Positions 56,548 through 64,000 of a stretch of 64,000 nucleotides of DNA are shown in pieces (within the stretch, counting starts at the first letter, position 1; the number at the start of each line of letters is the position of its first letter). A model generated the notes under the pieces. It ran no database searches and was not told where the DNA came from. It saw only the letters and a list, made by a program, of their open reading frames with translations. The position numbers were made by a program, and so were the translations under genes. The DNA is from Brienomyrus brachyistius. Taxonomy: Eukaryota > Chordata > Actinopteri > Osteoglossiformes > Mormyridae. The stretch spans positions 38,184,776 to 38,248,775 of the forward strand of contig NC_064536.1 of the NCBI RefSeq assembly GCF_023856365.1, read 5' to 3'.

Positions 56548-58064
56548 CTATCAATGGATTTTATTTTAAAATCAGCAAGATCATCACTGGCCACAGAAGA
56601 AAAAATTGTCTGATGGGTAAAATACCCGGGGAAGAGTTCAGCCATGAGAATCCATGCAGAGTCACCTTCCCACATGAGTATTTGTCATAATCAGTCCCCT
56701 GGTTGAGTCGCTTTATTTATCGAGTATTTCGATTCAGATCCATTCACTCACATTCTGCCTGTAATTTACTATTATTGTGGACACTGTCATCGTTATTGTC
56801 ATTGCTGTCCTACATGTCTCACCGGAATGCCATTCACACATCTGTTTTAACAGCACAGTTCTACTATATAATCTTAATTACTTAAGTACATATTGTTAAT
56901 TTGTAGTACATATTGCTTATTTGTCATTTATCTATTTGACTAACTTGAAAGTGTAAGCTATAAATGCGGACAATTCCATCCATCCATTATCTACCGCTTT
57001 TCCTGGTTGGGTCGTGGGGCAGCAGTCTAAGCAGGGAAACCCAGACTTCCAGACATAGTCCCTCCAGTGTGTCCTGGGTCTTCCCCGGGGCCTCCTCCCA
57101 ATAGGACATGCCCGAAACACCTCACCAGGGAGGCGTCCAGGAGACATCCTAAACCAGGCGTCTCCAACTCCGGTCCTGGAGAGGTACTATCCAGTAGGTT
57201 TTCTGTCCTACCTGGCTTCCGATGAGCCACACCCCCCCCCCCCCCAATTAATTATTTTAATACTTTCTTGGTCATTGCATAATTCCATATATGTTAGTTT
57301 CTGTGTTTTTATAATTACAGTAGGCTATTCTAAAATATAGAGAATCATATAAACCCAACCAACCCAAGTGCTTCGTTTTACCCACAGTTTGAACCAAAGC
57401 AAATTACATTTCTACTCTGAAATGAATCCCTGCACTGCAGTTTTAACCCAGATGAATAATTTATTTGGTATTTAAACAGACTACAGCTCCGTCCAGCAGC
57501 AGACGCCGTTTTGCGGCACGGTGGAATCTCTCCGCGTCATTACGCGCGTTTGACGATAAACTCACCAATTTCTGCTCCCAGCGCGGAGTTCACGATGGAC
57601 CCAGAAGACATGACCACAGCACACGTCTTCAGAGGTCCTAGACTCTGCTCCAAACTCCGCCTAGGTAAGTACTCCTGCCACTCGTTTCTAGAGAACGGAC
57701 CGTCTCCTGGCTCTATCGTCCGGAGGGGAACCCGAGTCCGCAGTTCCTGCATGATGTCGCTTTGGGTCACGGTAACATTGCGGTGGGTGATGTTGGGCGG
57801 GACAACAAACTTGTTTATTTTCCAAAACATCTGTATGGCACGACGCATCTCCACCCCGATCTCCGTGGCGTTTTCATCCCACACTGGCCAGTGCTTCTTC
57901 TGCACCTTCCACACCAACGTTTTCGCAGTAACCGTGGCTGCAGGGTCCAACCACACGGGCAAAAACGATTTCGGCAGCATGAAGTACACCATCATCAGCA
58001 GGCAGGTCACAATCGTGAAATTAAACCCCCAATGGGGAGAGTGTAGCCATAGTGATGGCTTCAT
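56548..58064 (-). pseudogene. st6gal1 duplicate with only exon 1 and the end of exon 5
   Basis: Exon 1 at 57566-58064 is full length (499 bases), open, and keeps its GTGAGT donor; it differs from copy A at about eight positions, several changing amino acids (for example Gly to Arg in the FSGNEW segment). The last 50 or so codons of exon 5 lie at 56548-56715. Exon 2 is removed by a deletion between the equivalents of 48636 and 48937, and exons 3, 4 and the first part of 5 by another. No complete enzyme can be made. Read-through of the donor would give a 174-residue membrane-anchor and stem protein ending EFIVKRA. Confidence 0.88.
56969..57140 (-). mobile_element. LINE polymerase C-terminal fragment
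   Basis: Reverse translation gives MSPGRLPGEVFRACP, GRRPRGRPRTHWRDYV, a common C-terminal end of fish non-LTR elements, with the 3' end in CCATCCATTATCTACCGC. It sits where copy B lost the st6gal1 middle exons. Confidence 0.7.
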
Positions 58065-58349
58065 GATCCAAATCAGAAGCTACATCAGAAAGTGGCTAAA
58101 TACACTTTTCGTTAGGCAGAATTTTACGTGTTCTTCAGGACTGATGCAGATCATTCTCCCCGGCACAGGGCAGATGTTTATTCGAGTGCATTTGACTTCC
58201 CTCACAATCTGCTCACTCTCTCTGATGTGACACGCAGAAATCCATGACGGCACCAATAAAGTGTCTGTATAAACTCCAGTACCACACGCGAAGGGGTGGA
58301 TGATTGAAACAGTCATTAAAGGTGGGCGTGCTGCGTAAAAGACGTTCTC

Positions 58350-58830
58350 AGAGCCTATTATTTAGGAGCATTAGGAGCATGCTGATCTGGCCCCCTGCAA
58401 AACATTTACCTCAGACGATGCAGGAGCAGAGCTGCCAAAATCTGCCGGGACGCAACCCACCTATACAACCACCTCCTCACCAGACAGATCTGATAAGCGC
58501 TTCTGCTGTCGCTCACTGAGAAATGCGAGGCTCAGGAGGAGCTTCTGCCCTCAGGCCATCAGTCTGTTTAGAACCTGACTGACACTATTTCATATCCCCT
58601 CCTTATTTATCCATCTCACACTTTATTGCATCTGTGGTGCACATCTCTGGCCTTTTTATCTTGCGGTATAACTTTCTTTTTTTCATGTCTGTTTATAATC
58701 ATATTGTTACTTTTAATGTCCTTCTGCTGCCACTATTTATTATGGCAGAGTGACCACCTTGCATTTCACTGTGCGTGATGGTCTGACTCTATACCTTGTA
58801 AGTGACGAATAAAACCCACGAATCCTTAAA
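58350..58830 (+). mobile_element. LINE 3' end-like sequence
   Basis: Reads as a degraded C-terminal non-LTR polymerase (LRNARLRRSFCPQAISLFRT), a UTR, and an end in GTGACGAATAAAACCC, typical of several teleost LINE tails. Family not assigned. Confidence 0.5.
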
Positions 58831-59706
58831 TCCTCTATACAGCAAGAAGGACCACTTTCTGAAGATGCATATGGTGCATGTTTACTAGGTATAAGAATTT
58901 GTCAAACATATTTAATCAAGCCAGTGGAGGTTAAAACTATCCTGTAATGAACACAGTCAAGGTAAAAAGACACGTTTGTGTGGAGATGAGGGCTGTGGTG
59001 CCCCCTGTGGGCACATAGCTGTCGTGTCCATTATCTGCCAAAGCTGATATAACTATGTCCATTTGACCTGGTTCTGACCATTTCCCCTGCATACAGTTCT
59101 GGTGAAGAAGCTCAACCCAGGTTTAAAAGGGAATGGAGGTGGGGGCACTTGTCTGGCAGCTCAGTTGGCGCAGCTGCCCTGTCACATCTGCAGGCTATTA
59201 ATAGGCTGTGCCGGAAGGGAGAGATGTGGAAAGGGGCTGGCGCAGGCGAGGACGGTCACATGTGAGGCGTCCGGGACGAGTGCGACACGGGCATCTGCAC
59301 ATCGAGGGCCGCTGCGGCCAGGAACCGCAAGAAGGCAGGTATGAGGCTGGCCGGCTGGCCCCCCTCTGCATCGAGTGTCTCTCTGCACACGGCTGCTCAG
59401 CCTCTAGGCTTCGTGACCTTTGATTGCCTATTTACTGTGGAATTAATGTTTTTATTTGTGTTTACAGCCATGGAAGAGACAAGGAAGCAGTGCTTTTGAT
59501 TGGCTGTCATTTTCTCATCATTATTATTATAAATAATAACAATTTGTTGTTGATGTTTGTGTTATTATAATCGTTATTATCCTTGTCGTTGTTGTGAATG
59601 TTCTGAACTTCACAAACAACTTAGAAACATTGCTTTCCAATAGCCAATACTGTTTCATTTTTATATACTTAATTATTGAAGTAATCCGTCTGTCTTTGAT
59701 TGGACA
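58831..59706. other. adipoq upstream region
   Basis: No gene recognised. A donor-like GGCAG|GTATGA near 59339 could end a 5' untranslated adipoq exon, since the coding exon begins after an acceptor at 59706. This is conjecture. Short AT-rich stretches near 59515-59580 follow. Confidence 0.35.
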
Positions 59707-59732
59707 GAGTTTGAGGTCAGACAGGCGTGCGC

Positions 59733-60550
59733 ATGGAGCCGATCTGGGTGCTGGTGGTGGGGCTGCTGGGGGCTGGTGTGGTGGTGGTGGAACCCGACAG
59801 CCATGGGCCGTGTGCCCGGTGGATGGGTGGGATCCCGGGGACACCTGGGCACGATGGGCAGCCAGGCCGGGACGGCAGGGGTGGTCGGAAGGGCGAGAAG
59901 GGCGACTCTGGACAGCCTGGTGAGCGCTGTGGATCTTGGGGTTGGGGCGGGGGTGTAGTGTAATAAAGAATGGGACTAACAGGCAGCTTGTCCCCGCTGC
60001 AGGTGTACCAGGGAAGCGGGGCGAGGTGGGCACGTCCGGGGAAGGGGGCCCAGCCGGCTACCGCGGCTTTCCCGGATACCCGGGTCTGAAAGGAGAGCCA
60101 GGTGAGATGGCCTTTGATTACCGCTCGGCCTTCAGCGTGGGACTAGTGGGACCCGTAAAAGCTTCTGGCGAGCCCATCCGCTTTGCCAAGCTCTTCTACA
60201 ACAAGCAGCGCGACTATGATGAGCTCAGCGGCAAGTTCCGCTGTGCTGTGCCGGGCCTCTACTACTTCAACTACCAGCTGGTCGCCAGAGGCCAGGACAC
60301 CAAGGTCGCCCTGTACCACGGCGGCAAGCCCGTCACCTTCAGCCTGGATCAGTACCGAGCTGGCAATCTAGACCAGGCCTCAGGGTCCGTGCTGCTGCGG
60401 TTGGTGGGGGGTGACGAGGTCTGGCTGCAGGTGTATGGTGAGGAGGGGCCGGCCGGAGTCCACACCGACAACACCGCCGATTCCACCTTCACCGGGTTCC
60501 TGCTTTACCCAGACCTGAGGGCAAATTTGCTGGCTAAGCGCCGCCGTTAG
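59733..60550 (+). CDS. adipoq: Adiponectin
   Basis: Secreted C1q/TNF-family hormone that forms trimers and higher multimers and acts through AdipoR receptors on metabolism. Two coding exons, 59733-59919 and 60003-60550, join in frame (phase 1) to 244 aa, the same length as human adiponectin. Signal peptide about 1-20, variable region with one Cys (HGPCARWMGGIPG), about 20 collagen Gly-X-Y triplets with GRKGEKG lysines suited to hydroxylation and glycosylation, then a C1q domain from about residue 108 (RSAFSVGL ... FNYQLV ... DQASGSVLLRL ... STFTGFLLYPD). The N-terminal Cys that links trimers is kept. The C terminus adds LRANLLAKRRR, a basic tail beyond the usual end. An ATTAAA lies at 61094-61099. 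Paralogue a or b is not decided. Confidence 0.93.
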
Positions 60551-61440
60551 CTGCAGGACATGGAGGAGGGGGGTCTTGAAGATGGGGGGGGGGGGGTTCT
60601 TTTTGGGGCGAGGCAGGAGAAGAAAAGCTGGACATCACACCATGGACACCAGGGGGCGTACTGCACTCTGCTCGCTTTCTATGTTTTAGTGCACATGACG
60701 GGCCACTGCAGGCACGTCCACCGATGATGTCACCACCACGGCCCCACCCCTTTTCACCGGGCATGCTGGGAAGCCGCTCGGGTTTCAGGGTGCTGACAGC
60801 TGCCCACCCACCCGTTGGCATGTAGCAAAGCACGGATTTTAATATCACTGTATTTTTGCTCCGGATAAAGGTCAGGAACACGCCGCTTGGCAGCTCTGCC
60901 CCGTGCCTCACATTGCAGAACGTGCCAGTTCCCTCTGCTCTGTGCAATGGCTTCAAGCCCTCAGTGTCTCCCAGCAACCCCCTGCCACTAACATCATAGT
61001 AATGTTGATGCTTTTATCCTTATTTTTCAGAGCCACGGATATAGAATATGTAAATGATTTACGGTTTTGTTCATTGAGATGTGTCAGAATCTCATTAAAA
61101 CTGCCATCTCTCTTGAATTGAAGTGCACTGTGTGCTGACTTCAGATGCGAAGCCTGTCAGAAGCCCACTCCCTAGGCCTGCTCTGCGGTGCAGCCAGCGT
61201 CGCTCATACATCACCCTACAGTAGGAACACACCGGCTGTGGAGGATGTCTTTCTGAACTCCGATTCCAGTCACTAGCACCTAGGTATTTACAATTAAACT
61301 GCCAGCAGTTTAATCAGCAGCTTCTCATGCCTGGTCGGGCAGCGACCCTGGAAGGGTGATATAAGTAGGGCTGGTCAGACGGCCTCCTGTCTAAACGCCC
61401 CCAGAGAAGCAGCCGCCGAAGCATCTTTCAGTCAGACAGC
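60551..61440. other. Shared 3' region between adipoq and actinodin
   Basis: Holds the adipoq 3' UTR (ATTAAA at 61094-61099) and a short spacer of about 340 bases before the polyadenylation signal of the opposing gene. No other gene is seen. Confidence 0.5.
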
Positions 61441-61446
61441 TTTATT
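61441..61446 (-). terminator. Actinodin polyadenylation signal
   Basis: AATAAA on the - strand about 290 bases after the actinodin stop codon. It is the first such signal downstream. Confidence 0.6.
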
Positions 61447-61731
61447 CAGAACGGTTTCTTACAGTCGTACATTAATTCGTTTTTAAAAAAAAATCTTAAA
61501 ATGAGTGGGGAAGTGAGGGTTTAGGTTTGTGGAGAGAAAAGGCACAGGAAGGCAGAGCGTAAAGACTCCGGGAGAGCCATGTCGCCATGGGAACACAGAG
61601 AGGCGGCAGGCATGCCAGAGCGATGTCCCCTTGGCTACTTCAGGTGACAGCAGCAGTGTCTGTGGTGGCGTGGGGGGGGACTGATGGGCTGCTCCTCCAG
61701 GGACCACTGGTCCTCTCGCCAGCGGCGTGCT

Positions 61732-63612
61732 CTACTTTTTCCGGTATTCTCCGCTGTAGACCCGGTGGTCTTGGGCCTCATCATACCTGCTGTACTCTCC
61801 CATGATGTCCTCCAGCTGTGTGCCCGTGTGCTCTTGGGGGTTGTAGCTGGCATATGGGTCCTCCTGGCCGCTCTGGTAGGGCTCGTACATCTGCGGGTCG
61901 AAAGCCGGGCCATCAGGCTGTGTGGCGTAGCTGAGTCGGTCCTGCATGGCCTCCCCCTGATAGTGGGGCTCCTTGTGCTGCATGGGCACATCTCGCTCCT
62001 CTTGTGGCGCCCAGCCCCCCTGCCACTTCCGCTCCCTTGCAGCACTGGCCCCCGGCACGGGTTCCTCGGCGCGCCGTAAGCGGCAGTTACGGTCATATTC
62101 GGGGTCACAGTCGGGGTCGGGCTCGACAATGCCGCTGTTGCGGCTGCCGTCGGGGTTCAGGTGTGGCTCAAAGGATCCGGAATCTGACTGCTGGGGGGGA
62201 GGGTGGCCCCTGCAGCTGGGATCTAAGGGATGGCAGGTGGCAACACTGCCTTGGGCTGGCCGGACTGCAGTTTCGGGCAACCTGCTGGCAGCGCTGTTCT
62301 GGGCGTCGCTCGCCGGGTCCAGGGGCACGCAGTTTTCATCGTAGAATACGTAGCAATCATAGCCCTCCTTGGTCTTGCCCCGGGGCCCCAGGCGGTGCCG
62401 GGGGTCCTCGTCTGCTGGTGCAGGGTGGCCCTGCTGGCAGTACGGGTCGTAGCGTGGGTCACAGGCAGCCGGGTCGTCCATTGCGTGGCGCTCAGGCCCG
62501 GCGAGCCGCGCTCCCGTCAGCGGGTTGCAGTTGTCGTCATGGAGCGGGTTGCAGGGTGGGGCCTGCATGCTCTGGGCGGCAGGGTTCAGGCAGTACGGGT
62601 CGTAACGTGGGTCGCATGCCGTGTAGCGCTGGTATAGCCCAGAAGGCGCCTTCGAGAGGGGTCTCGCCCCGCACCCAGGGTCCTTCTTGGGGTCACAGCC
62701 CAGGTACGCGTAGGAAGGGGCAGGGCCCAGGGCCGCCTGGTAACCATAGGCGGCCCGCAGGTGATACTGTAGGCACTCGACATCCTTGGAGTCGCAAATG
62801 CGCAGGAGCTCCGCCTGCTGCTCGGTGGACAGCAGTGGTGACAACGCCGGTGCGTGGTAGAAGCTGGGCGCCACGACCTTGGGCGGGATCCAGACAGGCG
62901 CCGGCACTCTGGGCTGGGAGGCACCACAGTAGGGGTCCCTGTACGGGTCACAGGCCTTCACAGAGGGGCTCCGGGGGGCCTCAGCTTTGCCGACTGGCCG
63001 GCTGATGTAGGACGCCACGCAGTTGGGGTCGTTAGTCTCGGCGCAGGACTTGTAGATGTCACCCAGGTGCCGCAGGTAGAGGTTGTATGAGCGTTGGCCC
63101 TCAGCACGGTTCTTGTTCTTCAGGTAGGCCAGGTAGACGCGGTCGAGCTCTTGCACCTGCAGGACACACAAGCGCATGTCACTGCAGCCACCACATGAGA
63201 CCCTGGACCTCTGACCCCTGATATCTCTGACCTCACTCCTGCCCAACAGCCCACTGCCTGTTTATGTAACACCTCACATCTTAGGATCCTTGTGTATCTG
63301 TTATTTTTGAGAGCTCTGTGGGGGGGTCTGTGGGTACTCACCCCCTGCTGGTTCCCTGTGTCTGTAAAGTACTTGTACCAGCCCCAGAAGTCTGAATGCT
63401 GGTTGTACCAGCTGATGTTCCTCCTGCTACGTGAGAGCTTCCTGGAGGGGGATGCGGCAGCGTCTGCCAGGACCCCGTCTGTCGGGATGCAGCCCATTAG
63501 CGGCATGCTGACACGAGGGGGGAGAGAACGGGGGAAGGGGAGGCCAAGAAGGAGGCGCCATTCTTACCGTCACCCTTCAGACGTCGACCAGTGGGCCCGG
63601 CGCTCAGGAACG
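61732..63612 (-). CDS. and: Actinodin (fin actinotrichia protein), 5' end outside window
   Basis: Structural protein of actinotrichia, the rigid fibrils that support fin folds; the family is present in fishes and absent from tetrapods. Exons on the - strand: 63568-63612, 63342-63478, 61732-63156, joining in frame; the signal-peptide exon lies upstream and probably beyond the window. Features: basic stretch SRKLSRSRRNISWY (possible furin-type site), QHSDFWGWYKYFTDTGN, ELDRVYLAYLKNKNRAEGQR, then at least eight Cys-pair units of the form CDPxxDPxC (CDPYRDPYC, CDPKKDPGC, CDPRYDPYC twice, CNPLHDDNC, CHPLDPSC, CDPEYDRNC) and an acidic, Tyr-rich tail. The last exon is long (475 codons with stop). 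Which of the actinodins (1-4) it is cannot be decided. Confidence 0.9.
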
Positions 63613-64000
63613 CTGCAGGGAAGAAAGGTGGGTGTGGCAGAAGGTCCAGATGCTACATGTTAGAAATGCATACAGAACTCCAGGGGGCGACATGGTGCTT
63701 TGAAGGGCTGCTGTGGGGGGTGGCTGGTGGGTGGCGGGGCGCCTGTTAAACTACAAAGCGGAGACCGGGAGCCCGAGGCAGCCAATTAGAAGGCCGCAAT
63801 AAAACAGCAGCTGCTGCTGCTTGCACTGCAGTATTCCCACAGTGCTTTACTGCGCTTCTGCAGCACACAGCAGGCTGCTGTCTGCAGGCTCACGTGCAGG
63901 GGGAGCTGTAGGCAGGCAGGACGTGTTTTACACCTCATATCGCAGCTGGACTTCGGGTATGGGGGCAAGTTAAAACCCACACTAGCACATCTGCATAGTG
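63613..64000. other. Upstream intron of actinodin
   Basis: No signal-peptide exon could be identified on the - strand in this stretch; one short open frame (63786-63980) lacks a matching donor in the needed phase. The first coding exon is probably outside the window. Confidence 0.4.

Larger units (their letters stand above)
53948..58345. repeat. Segmental duplication, copy B
   Basis: Matches copy A in blocks 53948-54700, 55262-56715 and 57238-58345. It lacks the hAT MITE of copy A, carries an L2 insertion (55966-56545) absent from A, and has lost the segments that hold st6gal1 exons 2, 3, 4 and most of 5. Confidence 0.9.

Noticed and set aside
62004..63005. 333-codon forward ORF across actinodin
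   Set aside because: Shadow of the actinodin exon on the other strand; the reverse frame has the recognisable Cys-pair repeats.

Overview
The window reads as teleost nuclear DNA. It has intron-split vertebrate genes with GT/AG junctions, many microsatellites, tRNA-derived SINEs, L2- and RTE-type LINE remnants, Tc1/mariner and hAT elements, an endogenous retrovirus, and an actinodin gene, a fin-ray gene family absent from tetrapods. I cannot name the species.

Layout. (1) About 1.0-18.8 kb, + strand: tnk2 (ACK1 non-receptor tyrosine kinase). Fifteen coding exons of the main form can be joined in frame from 8882 to 17700, giving 1021 aa. An alternative upstream coding exon lies at 5944-6081, and non-coding 5' exons may lie near 1.3 kb and 3.8 kb. 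The introns hold four copies of a GGGGACC-type dispersed repeat, most ending in (TG)n, and a hAT-like element. (2) About 18.8-43.2 kb: no intact host gene. This is a repeat-rich stretch with nested insertions: a LINE split by a solo LTR, a Tc1 element split by a defective endogenous retrovirus, another solo LTR, and an LTR element with a long proline-rich ORF whose terminal LTR is split by a SINE. A degenerate st6gal-like remnant lies near 29-30 kb. (3) About 43.6-58.3 kb: a direct segmental duplication. Copy A carries a complete five-exon st6gal1 (- strand, 394 aa). Copy B keeps only exon 1 and the tail of exon 5. (4) 59.7-60.55 kb, + strand: adipoq (adiponectin), two coding exons, 244 aa. 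(5) 61.7 kb to the window end, - strand: an actinodin gene running tail-to-tail with adipoq and cut by the window edge.

The genes do not form one pathway. ST6GAL1 and ADIPOQ are neighbours in human 3q27 and TNK2 lies in 3q29, so the window looks like a conserved vertebrate synteny block, with actinodin as the fish-specific member. The most unusual material is the layered transposon history and the half-destroyed st6gal1 duplicate, whose insertion presence and absence lets the events be ordered.
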